Source: JASLEW01 sp963732005 | GTDB taxonomy: Bacteria > Acidobacteriota > Thermoanaerobaculia > Multivoradales > UBA5704 | Direction of reading: 5' to 3' | Length of the DNA stretch: 64,000 nucleotides | Assembly: GCA_963732005.1 (NCBI GenBank) | Contig: CAVSXT010000005.1 | Location: forward strand, 1,674,001-1,738,000 | Part shown: positions 25,202 through 32,005 of the stretch, piece by piece | Position numbering within the stretch: position 1 is the first letter of the stretch | Layout of the letters: each line of letters opens with the position of its first letter | The notes under the pieces: model-generated | Seen by the model: the letters and a program-made list of their open reading frames with translations, nothing else | The model's database searches: none | Told to the model about the DNA's origin: nothing | Program-made: the position numbers and the translations under genes

Positions 25202-25384
25202 ATGAACAAGAGGGCGATCAAGATCACTCTGCACCGTGAGACCCTGCGCCTGCTCACCGTGGCGGATCTTCGGGAGGCCGCTGGTGGCGCTACGGCCACG
25301 CTTCCATGCACCAACACCTGCGGCCAGACCTGCCACGGCGGCAGCTGCGACAAGACCGTCTGCGTCAGCGTCTGCTGTCCTTAG
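25202..25384 (+). CDS. Putative class I lanthipeptide-like precursor, Cys-rich
   Basis: 60 aa. The leader MNKRAIKITLHRETLRLL is followed by TVADLREAAGG, ending at Gly 28-29, and a 31-residue core with seven Cys (36, 40, 44, 49, 54, 58, 59) and Thr/Ser at 31, 33, 37, 39, 43, 48, 52 and 56. The leader (LxRETLRxLT-x(3)-L-x(2)-A(A/G)GG) closely resembles annotated class I lanthipeptide precursors of Bacteroidota and acidobacteria. RETLRxL occupies residues 12-18, as in the peptide at 8059-8214. ATG 25202 has AAAGGAG upstream. No modification, protease or export gene is near, so the maturation route is unknown. A Cys-rich metal-binding peptide is the main alternative. Confidence 0.72.
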   Translation: MNKRAIKITLHRETLRLLTVADLREAAGGATATLPCTNTCGQTCHGGSCDKTVCVSVCCP

Positions 25385-25448
25385 GACGGGGGGCGGGCCG
25401 TAGGTACCGGGAGGGGACGAGACGCTTCCCCTGCAAGGGGCCTCCGAG

Positions 25449-25496
25449 CCATCAGACGAGATGAGGTGCTCAGCTTTCTCTCCTTGCACCGGCAGG
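25449..25496 (+). pseudogene. Degenerate copy of the mntA 5' end
   Basis: 48 nt match 22883-22930 with about six mismatches, including the stretch CTCAGCTTTCTCTCCTT. The ATG has become ATC and the reading frame loses the nucleotidyltransferase motif immediately after. A truncated second MntA locus. Confidence 0.7.
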
Positions 25497-25502
25497 TGCG
25501 GA

Positions 25503-25546
25503 TTCCGACGAAGGCGACCACCTGTTCCGACGAAGGCGACCACTTG
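25503..25546. repeat. 22-bp tandem direct repeat
   Basis: Two adjacent 22-nt units (25503-25524 and 25525-25546), identical except one base. They begin TTCCGACGAAGGCGACCAC. Such spaced multiple repeats are seen in ends of IS21-type elements; no istA or istB sequence was found, so that link is tentative. Confidence 0.7.
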
Positions 25547-25918
25547 TCAGAGCCGGACGCGGGCCGCGGCGTCGGACGGGAGGCGCAAGTCGAGCGCTTC
25601 CCGCACTTTGCCGAGTGTACCTCGATTCAGTGCGGGAAGGACCACTTCATCGAAGCCGGCCGCCAGGCACTTCTCCACGTTCCCGATCTCTTGCGCGACT
25701 GAGGAAGTGACGGAGATCTCACAGGCTAGGGCGTGGCCCTCTCGGCGTAGCGCCACGTCCACCTTGCCGCCCGAGAGCAAGGGCTCCTCCACCGTCGCCC
25801 GGTAGCCCTTGGCTTCCGCCCAGCGCTTGACGAGTTCCTGGAGGTACTGGTGCTCCGGTCCTCCGCGGCCCAAGTTCGGGCGGAAGATGAGCCCGTAGAA
25901 GAAGCCTGTGATCGGCAT
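25547..25918 (-). CDS. PD-(D/E)XK-like fragment of a conjugation-type ATPase
   Basis: 123 aa from ATG 25918; the frame is open further upstream, so the start is uncertain. HQYLQELVKRWAEAKGYRA, then KVDVALRREGHALACEISVT and NVEKCLAAGFDEVVLPA. The D-x(n)-E-x-S pattern after a conserved helix suggests a nuclease-like fold. From memory, comparable sequence closes some conjugative-type ATPases; the ATPase itself is absent. It may be an independent small gene or the 3' remnant of a larger one. It sits between direct repeats and another gene fragment. Confidence 0.45.
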   Translation of the reverse strand: MPITGFFYGLIFRPNLGRGGPEHQYLQELVKRWAEAKGYRATVEEPLLSGGKVDVALRREGHALACEISVTSSVAQEIGNVEKCLAAGFDEVVLPALNRGTLGKVREALDLRLPSDAAARVRL

Positions 25919-25934
25919 GGAGAGGACCGTCGGC

Positions 25935-26250
25935 TCAAGGCCGGTCTCGCCGTGACGGATCGGAGAACCGCGGTGCCTTCGCTGCCGGAGTCTTCCAGTG
26001 GACTCGGAGGAAATCCCTCACCTCGGCGAGGGCTTCGAGGCGAATCGCCTGCCGCATCGCCGCATCCAGGAGTTCCGTCCACACGGCACGCATCTGCTCA
26101 TGCCCCAGGCCGAAGAAGTCGAGCCGCTCGATCGCCTGGCGGCAGAGCGCCACCGCCCTTTCCGTAGCGCCCTGCCGGATATGGACACTGAAGATGTAGA
26201 GGAGATCGAGAAACGCCTCGCGGTACGCCTCCTGATCGAAGGCGTCGGCG
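25935..26250 (-). pseudogene. C-terminal fragment of a helical (TPR-like) protein
   Basis: The minus frame reads EAYREAFLDLLYIFSVHIRQ, then ERAVALCRQAIERLDFFGLG and MRAVWTELLDAAMRQAIRLE, ending at a stop at 25935. It runs into the breakpoint at about 26250 with no start codon or ribosome site. The sequence looks like the C-terminus of a TPR-type regulatory protein. Confidence 0.5.
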
Positions 26251-28995
26251 ATTCAGGTCATCGTCGGCCGCGGGTTCGGCCAGAGCCTGGTGAGCTTCCA
26301 GGACGTCAACGGCAACGGTGTGCTCGACTGCGGCGAGCCGGTGACCCTGCGGGCGACCTACCTCGACCCGTCGAGCGACACCACGACCGGCAGCATCAGC
26401 GGCCAGATGGCGGCGCCGGCCGCGGGGACGGTGGGGCTCGCGTTCATTCCCGGCTCGGTCGAGATCGACGCGACGACGAGCACCGGCTGCGTGCCGAGGA
26501 TCGTCAGCGGCAATCAGCCGGGCGACACCGGGGCGACGGTGAGCTTCAGCTGCGGGCCGCCGCGGCAGGGCAGCGCCGGCTCGGGGCAGCAGAGCAACGT
26601 GGTGGCGGTCCTCTACCGGGCTGCCTTCAGCGGTTCGTCGGCGAGCTTCACCGCGGTGATGCACGGCACGACGAGCGACGGCCTGGACGCCACGCCGCGT
26701 CTGGTCGAGAGCGGCATCGTCGGCGCGGCCTGCCCGCCGGGCGGCGCGCCGCCGAGCGTGACGGTCACCAAGACGGCGGCGGGGACCGGCGTCCCCGGCT
26801 CGACGCTGCTGTTCACGATCGTCGCCGCCGACCAGAGCGGGTTGGGCCTGGGCGGATTGCAGCTCACCGACGTGGTACCGCTCGACACGGTCTTCGATGC
26901 CGCGGCGTCGTCGCCCGGCTGGGTCTGCCCGTCGAACGCGGCGGGCTCGCTGTGCCGGCTGCCGGCGGGCAACCTCGCTCCCAACGGCACGGTGACGCGC
27001 TTCTTTGCGGTCGACCTGGTGCCGGCGCTGCCGGCGGGGGTGTCGGCGATCAGCAACACCGCCTGCGCGCGGTCGGGTCCCGCGACGGTCGTCGGCTGTG
27101 GCAGCGTGTCGGCGCCGACCGCCGGTCAGGCGGTGCTCACTCTCGTCAAGAGCCTCGGCAGCGGCACCGGCGCACCGGGCGGGACCGTCACCTACGGCCT
27201 GACCGCGACCAACAGCGGCACCCAGGACTCCGGGCCGGTGACGATCGCCGAGACGGTGCCGTCCAACACCACCTGGACGCCCGGCGGCGGCTGGTCGTGC
27301 TCCGGCAGCGGAGCCGGGGCGGCCTGCTCGCTGGCGGTCGGCAACGTCCCGGCGGGCGGCAGCGTCGCGGTGGCGCCGTTCTCGGTGGTGGTGGTCAACC
27401 CGCTGCCGGCGGGTGCCGGTAGCATCGCCAACACGGCGTGTGCGAGCGCCGCCGGCGGTCCCGGAGGCCCCGGAGGCCCTGGCGGTCCCGGAGGCGCCGG
27501 AGGCCCCGGAGGACCACCGAGCTGCAGCACGGTGACCATCCCCACGACGGGAGCGGCGCTGCTCGCGGTGAGCAAGACGATCGCCGGCAGCGGCGCGCCG
27601 GGTTCGAACCTGATCTATTCGATCACCATCCAGAACACCGGCAACCAGGGCGCCGCGGGGGTGACGGTGAGCGAGGCGGTGCCGGCCCTGACCAGCTTCG
27701 TGGCGGCCGGCAGCTCGCCGGCGTGGAGCTGCGCCGGCACGGCGGCGGGCTCGAGCTGCACGGCGGCGATCCCGTCGCTGCCGGCCGGTGCGTCGGTGGT
27801 GCTGACCTTCGTGGCCGCGGTCGACTCGCCGCTGCCGGCCGGCGCCGGCGCGATCGGCAACCAGGCCTGCGCGGCGGCGCCGGGTATGGCGGCGGTGTGC
27901 GCCGCGACCAACACGCCGACCACCGGCCAGCCGAACCTGCGGCTGGTGAAGACCTACGGTGGCGGCGCCGTGACGCCCAATGCCGTGCTGGCGTTCCAGT
28001 TGACGGTCGCCAACACCGGCAATCAGGACCTGGGAGCGGCGGTGGTCAGCGAGACGGTGCCGGCGCTGTCGAGCTTCGACGCCGGCGCGAGCGACGGGCG
28101 CTGGTCGTGCGCCGGCGTGGCGGCCGGCTCGACCTGCACGCTCGAGCTGAGCGGGGTGGCGGCGGGCACGAGCCAGGCCATCGTCTTCGCGGTGCGGGCC
28201 GCGGCGTCGCTGCCGGCCGCGGCCACGATCGCCAACGCGGCGTGCGTCACCGGCGTCTCGGCCCTGCCGGAGGCGGCGGCCAGGACCCTGCGCTTGGCGC
28301 TGCGCCGGGGCGAGAGGCCGGCGCAGGTCGCGGCGCCGCAGGCCTGCGGCAGCGTGACGACGCCGGTGGCGCTGGCGATCGACACCACGCTCGCCGCGGT
28401 GGTCGCCGGCCACGCCGCGCCGGCGCTGCCCGGGGACCGCATCCACTACACGCTGACGGTGCCGAACGCGACCGAGGCGACGGTGACGGCGCTCGCGGCA
28501 GTGGCCGCGCTCGATCCGAACACGATGCTGGTCTCCGGGTCGGTGACCGCGACCCAGGGAACGGTGACCACCGGCAATGGCATGGGCGACACCACGGTGG
28601 CGGTGGCGCTCGGCGATCTCGCGGCCGGCGGCACGGCGACGGTCGAGTGGGACGTCACGGTCGCGGCGCATCTGCCGCCGGGGCTGACGGAGGTGGCGGC
28701 GCAGGTCGCGACGAGCGGCGGCAACATCCCGACGGACGAGAGCGGACCGCCGCCGGCGCCGTCGACGCCCGGGCCGACCGCGACGCCGGTCGCGGCTGTA
28801 ACGGTGCCGCCACCGCCGCAGCCGCAGGGCATCCCGACGCTGGAACCGTGGGGGCTGGGCGCGATGATGGTGCTCTTGGGCGGGGTGGCGGCGGTGGTCC
28901 TGCGGCGGCGTGGGGCGGCGCCCGGCGGCGGTGGCGCGGTTGGCGCCGAGCGGTGCGTGGCGTGGGCATGGGGATGGGGGCGACCATGGCGATGA
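26251..28995 (+). CDS. DUF11-repeat surface protein with IPTL-CTERM, 5'-truncated
   Basis: About 914 aa from the breakpoint; GTG 26290 is the first usable start. Four or more DUF11-type repeats, each with VTVTKTAAGTGVPGSTLLFT-like openings and closing in (S/A/G)N-x-ACA. The C-terminus has a Pro-rich spacer, then IPTLEPWGLGAMMVLLGGV and RRR: the IPTL-CTERM sorting signal (motif, helix, Arg cluster). Reading into 26251 (IQVIVGRGFGQSLVSFQDVN) shows mid-protein sequence with no signal peptide, so the 5' end is missing. Without it, export is doubtful: probably a pseudogene. A GPGGPGGPG tripeptide run (about 27460-27515) lies between repeats. Confidence 0.8.
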   Translation: MQVIVGRGFGQSLVSFQDVNGNGVLDCGEPVTLRATYLDPSSDTTTGSISGQMAAPAAGTVGLAFIPGSVEIDATTSTGCVPRIVSGNQPGDTGATVSFSCGPPRQGSAGSGQQSNVVAVLYRAAFSGSSASFTAVMHGTTSDGLDATPRLVESGIVGAACPPGGAPPSVTVTKTAAGTGVPGSTLLFTIVAADQSGLGLGGLQLTDVVPLDTVFDAAASSPGWVCPSNAAGSLCRLPAGNLAPNGTVTRFFAVDLVPALPAGVSAISNTACARSGPATVVGCGSVSAPTAGQAVLTLVKSLGSGTGAPGGTVTYGLTATNSGTQDSGPVTIAETVPSNTTWTPGGGWSCSGSGAGAACSLAVGNVPAGGSVAVAPFSVVVVNPLPAGAGSIANTACASAAGGPGGPGGPGGPGGAGGPGGPPSCSTVTIPTTGAALLAVSKTIAGSGAPGSNLIYSITIQNTGNQGAAGVTVSEAVPALTSFVAAGSSPAWSCAGTAAGSSCTAAIPSLPAGASVVLTFVAAVDSPLPAGAGAIGNQACAAAPGMAAVCAATNTPTTGQPNLRLVKTYGGGAVTPNAVLAFQLTVANTGNQDLGAAVVSETVPALSSFDAGASDGRWSCAGVAAGSTCTLELSGVAAGTSQAIVFAVRAAASLPAAATIANAACVTGVSALPEAAARTLRLALRRGERPAQVAAPQACGSVTTPVALAIDTTLAAVVAGHAAPALPGDRIHYTLTVPNATEATVTALAAVAALDPNTMLVSGSVTATQGTVTTGNGMGDTTVAVALGDLAAGGTATVEWDVTVAAHLPPGLTEVAAQVATSGGNIPTDESGPPPAPSTPGPTATPVAAVTVPPPPQPQGIPTLEPWGLGAMMVLLGGVAAVVLRRRGAAPGGGGAVGAERCVAWAWGWGRPWR

Positions 28996-29522
28996 TCGCG
29001 GCGGGTGGGCAGGGCGCGAGGCTGCGGGCGGCGGTGGACCGGCTGCACGCCGCGCAGCTCGCGGCGCTGGCGGCCGGCCCGCCCGCGGGCCATGACGCCT
29101 ACGGCGCGGAGCGCCAGCTGCTGGAGCAGCTGGGGGAAATGGGGGCATTGCTCGTGCGGCTGGCGCGGGCGGATGTCGAGGCCGCGGAGCTGCGACGGCG
29201 GCTGGTGGCGCTGGCGATCGCCGGCGCCAACACGCTGGCGGAGCTGGTGAGTCTGGCTTTCGAGGTGGAGTGCCGCGGTGGCGAGGAGCCGTGCGCGGCG
29301 GCAGCGGCGGACCTGGAAGAGCAGCCGTGGCGGTGCCCGGAACGGCCCGGCGAGCTCTGGCGCGCGCTCCTGTTGCAGGTGGCCGCCCTGCTGCCGCTGG
29401 TGGCGGGACTGGAGGCGGGGACGCTTTCCGGGGCCGGTGCCGAAGAGCTGGGCCGGCTGGCGGCGACCGCGGCAGATCACCTGTCTGCGATACGGTCGTG
29501 CCCGCGGCTGCGGGCGGGGTGA
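28986..29522 (+). CDS. Uncharacterised helical protein
   Basis: 178 aa, Ala/Leu-rich and predicted helical throughout, with possible coiled-coil at 40-75 (ERQLLEQLGEMGALLVRLAR). Two Cys (CRGGEEPC) in the middle. ATG 28986 overlaps the end of the surface-protein gene by 10 nt, so the two were probably co-transcribed. No family recognised, no signal peptide or membrane helix. Confidence 0.5.
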   Translation: MAMIAAGGQGARLRAAVDRLHAAQLAALAAGPPAGHDAYGAERQLLEQLGEMGALLVRLARADVEAAELRRRLVALAIAGANTLAELVSLAFEVECRGGEEPCAAAAADLEEQPWRCPERPGELWRALLLQVAALLPLVAGLEAGTLSGAGAEELGRLAATAADHLSAIRSCPRLRAG

Positions 29523-29584
29523 GAGCCACTGAAGCATGGGCTCGTTGCCCTACACTTCAGTAAGAAATTAGCGGGAGAGTAAGG

Positions 29585-29824
29585 ATGCCAACAGCGACGA
29601 TGACCAGCAAAGGTCAGATCACGATCCCGAAGGCGGTGCGCACGGCACTTGCCCTCGAGGCCGGGAGCCGCTTGTCATTTTTGGTGCGTGAGGATGGCGT
29701 GGTCGAGATGCGACCAGAGACGGTGGATTTGATGTCGCTCTTCGGCGCCATCCAGCCGCGGGTCAAGGGTGTCAGCGTGCAGGACATGAGCGAAGCCATC
29801 CGCCGCTCCGCGGCCGGGAAATGA
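29585..29824 (+). CDS. AbrB/MazE-type antitoxin, toxin partner missing
   Basis: 79 aa. The N-terminus TATMTSKGQITIPKAVRTAL is the SpoVT/AbrB swapped-hairpin DNA-binding fold, as in VapB, MazE or PrlF. The C-terminal tail (LMSLFGAIQPRVKGVSVQDM) is typical of the toxin-binding part of VapB-like antitoxins. The stop overlaps an ATG (ATGA at 29821), the usual toxin start, but that frame gives MIAGWWQAAM and no PIN domain. The toxin seems replaced by the dispersed repeat at 29837. Ribosome-site-like GGGAGAGTAAGG precedes ATG 29585. Confidence 0.85.
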   Translation: MPTATMTSKGQITIPKAVRTALALEAGSRLSFLVREDGVVEMRPETVDLMSLFGAIQPRVKGVSVQDMSEAIRRSAAGK

Positions 29825-29836
29825 TTGCCGGCTGGT

Positions 29837-29935
29837 GGCAAGCCGCCATGCGAAAGCCTCGATGGCGATGCATTGGGCGCGGGCGCGCGGGACGGCCGCC
29901 AAGCTGCTCGACCAGCCACTGGTCCCCGGAGCCGC
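29837..29935 (+). repeat. Dispersed repeat, copy A (intergenic)
   Basis: About 100 nt aligning to 31209-31305 with a few mismatches and small gaps, including an identical 26-nt core at 29889-29914. Both copies are in the same orientation. Copy B lies inside a membrane-protein gene, where the minus strand reads LVEQLGGRP; copy A reads the same there. Confidence 0.7.
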
Positions 29936-29949
29936 GGCGAGCTGCCGTT

Positions 29950-29979
29950 TTGGCGTGCTCTAACAATTTGTGTTAAAGT
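29950..29979 (+). promoter_or_regulatory. Promoter-like TTGGCG-18-TAAAGT
   Basis: TTGGCG at 29950-29955 and TAAAGT at 29974-29979, spacer 18 nt, in a locally AT-rich patch. A short leader with the AGGAGG site precedes the start at 30001. Confidence 0.4.
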
Positions 29980-30000
29980 AATGCAACTAGGAGGTGATGC

Positions 30001-30699
30001 ATGATGTGTTCGCGCAACCTGCTCACTGGCGCTACGCTGTCCCTCACGCTGCTTCTGGCCGCAGGTACCTCGGCCGACGCCCAGCAGATCCTCGGAGTAA
30101 GCCCGGCGCTGCCGACCAGCACTGACCAGCTCAGGATCTCGGTCGCGAGGCCCGCAGACTCCTGTACCTATGCGATAGCTATCCAAGGAGACATGATCAT
30201 CCTGGATCTTGCAAAACCTGACCCCGACTGCAAGGCCCCCCCGCCGCCCGATCCGTTCCTCGTCGAAGAGATCTTTGTGCCCCCGCTGCCGGCAGGAAGC
30301 TACACCTTGGCCGTGATGACCGAGGGCAACCTGACGGACTCCCGGCCCATCCTCGTGCAGGCTCCATCCACCGAGCTGTCACTCCTGCAGGGCCGATTCA
30401 CCGTCAGCGTCGACTGGATGACGCCGTCATCGGGGTCCACGGCTGCCAGCGCAGTCCAGTTGAGCGACGGCTCAGGCTACTTCTGGTTCTTCGGCGCGGA
30501 GGACGTTGACCTCACGATCAAGATGATCGACGCCGTGGCGCTGAGCTCACATTTCTGGTTCTTCGCTGCAAGCGGTACAAATCTATCGTTTACGATCACC
30601 GTGACCGATACGTGGCTTGATCTAACACATACCTATCAAAATCCGGCCGGCGTGAACCAGAATATCTTGGACTTTACCTCACTCAGCTACTCACCCTGA
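30001..30699 (+). CDS. Secreted protein with FWFF domain
   Basis: 232 aa. Signal peptide 1-27 ending ADA. Residues about 30-115 resemble a small Ig-like domain. Residues 118-222 match the C-terminal domain of the protein at 61848: LQGRFTVSVDW, GYFWFFGAEDVDLTIKMID, HFWFFAASGTNLSFTITVTD and TYQNPAG. This roughly 95-residue unit has no name I know; the conserved Trp/Phe pairs and repeated strands suggest a secreted beta-sandwich. ATG 30001 (or 30004) follows a full AGGAGG. No neighbouring gene indicates function. Confidence 0.75.
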   Translation: MMCSRNLLTGATLSLTLLLAAGTSADAQQILGVSPALPTSTDQLRISVARPADSCTYAIAIQGDMIILDLAKPDPDCKAPPPPDPFLVEEIFVPPLPAGSYTLAVMTEGNLTDSRPILVQAPSTELSLLQGRFTVSVDWMTPSSGSTAASAVQLSDGSGYFWFFGAEDVDLTIKMIDAVALSSHFWFFAASGTNLSFTITVTDTWLDLTHTYQNPAGVNQNILDFTSLSYSP

Positions 30700-30790
30700 T
30701 TGGTCGCGAGGCGCACCCGTTCATCGCCGGTTGCGGTTCTGGGTGCGCTGCTGCGGGAGCCGGGTTGCACCTGTCCGTGAGAGCCGTGGC

Positions 30791-32005
30791 TCAGAACTCG
30801 CCGCTGGCGCCGGCGCCGCCCGAACGGCCGCCGCCGCCGGTGAATCGAGGCTCGGCGGGCGTCGCGGCGTGCGCCGGCGGCTGGAAGGTCACCACCGTGG
30901 CCGCGGCCTCGAGCAGGGCCTGGCGGCCGCGGTCCGTGAGCAGCGGGGCGGCGGTGAAGCCGGCGCGCTCCTGGCCCGCGCCGGACTCGAGATAGCGCCA
31001 GAGCGCCAGGGCAACCGCGATCACGAAGGCGCCGGCGAGACACAAGACCGCCCAGACAGGCCACAGCTGGATGTAGTGGCGCAGCGTCACCAGCGAGACG
31101 GCAGCGGCGGCGGTGCCGGCGAGCAGCAGCGGCAGGCGCCGCCGGCGCAGGCCAAGAGCCAGGAGGACGATCGGCACCAGGGCGGTCCCCGCCACCGCCG
31201 CCCACCGCGGCAGGCCGCCGTGGGACAGGCCCGACAGGGGCGAATCGGGCGCGGGCGCGGGACGGCCGCCAAGCTGCTCGACCAAGCGCGCGTCCCAGGA
31301 ACCGAGGTGGACCGCCAGGTAGAGGCCGGCCAAGGCGACCAGCAGCACCGCCATTGCTGAGGCGCGGTGCGCCGGCGGCAGCCGCGGGGACTCGGCGAGG
31401 CGGAGCAGCGCCGGCGCCGCCGCCAGCGGCAGCACGATCCAGAGCGCCCGCGCCGCCGGCAGGTGAGCGCCGGCGGCCAGCGCCGCGGCGGTGGCAGCCC
31501 CGGCATAGAGCGGATAGCCCCAGCGCCACGCCGCGACAGCGGCCAGCGCCGCGGCGATCAGGCAGAGCGCCCACAGGTGATCCTCCGGGCGGAGGTCCAA
31601 CCCCCAGGAGGCGTAGAGGCACCAGCCCGCGGCCGCCAGCAGGAAGGCGATCGCCATCAGCGAGGCGGCGGCCTCGATGCCGCCCTGCCGCCGGCGGAGC
31701 GGACCGATCAGGTAGTCGGTCGCCGCCGCCAGCGCCAAGCCCGCGACCAGCGACCACCCGGCCACCACGGCGTCGTGGCCACCGCCGATCGCCATGGCCA
31801 CGAAACCGGCGCCGCCGCTGACGGCGATCACGGTGAACAGGAAGAGCAGCGCACGGAAGACCGGCCCGGCGCGCGCCCGGTCGTCCGGGAAGCGGCTGGC
31901 GACGGCGGCGAACGCCGCCTCGTCGAGGATGCCGGCGCGCCGCCAGGAGCGGGCGGCGTCGCGCACCGCCGCGGCACGGTCGGCCCGCGCCAGGTCGGCC
32001 CTCAC
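30791..32005 (-). CDS. Multi-spanning membrane protein (DUF4401-like)
   Basis: 404 aa. The N-terminus is soluble and helical (VRDAARSWRRAGILDEAAFA), followed by about ten hydrophobic helices and a cytoplasmic Gly-rich tail. Its position after a DUF2157 gene matches the DUF2157-DUF4401 arrangement, though the family call is tentative. GTG 32005 overlaps the upstream TGA (GTGA), so translation is coupled. The dispersed repeat copy B (31209-31305) lies inside this gene and encodes a loop (LVEQLGGRPAPAPDSPLSG) between helices. Function unknown. Confidence 0.65.
   Translation of the reverse strand: MRADLARADRAAAVRDAARSWRRAGILDEAAFAAVASRFPDDRARAGPVFRALLFLFTVIAVSGGAGFVAMAIGGGHDAVVAGWSLVAGLALAAATDYLIGPLRRRQGGIEAAASLMAIAFLLAAAGWCLYASWGLDLRPEDHLWALCLIAAALAAVAAWRWGYPLYAGAATAAALAAGAHLPAARALWIVLPLAAAPALLRLAESPRLPPAHRASAMAVLLVALAGLYLAVHLGSWDARLVEQLGGRPAPAPDSPLSGLSHGGLPRWAAVAGTALVPIVLLALGLRRRRLPLLLAGTAAAAVSLVTLRHYIQLWPVWAVLCLAGAFVIAVALALWRYLESGAGQERAGFTAAPLLTDRGRQALLEAAATVVTFQPPAHAATPAEPRFTGGGGRSGGAGASGEF
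31209..31305 (+). repeat. Dispersed repeat, copy B (inside membrane-protein gene)
   Basis: Partner of 29837-29935. The identical 26-nt core is at 31259-31284. Here it is read on the opposite strand as an in-frame hydrophilic loop. Confidence 0.7.

Noticed and set aside
26098..29529. 1143-codon open frame on the minus strand
   Set aside because: Antisense to the DUF11 protein, Arg-rich with no domain or ribosome site; a shadow of the real gene.
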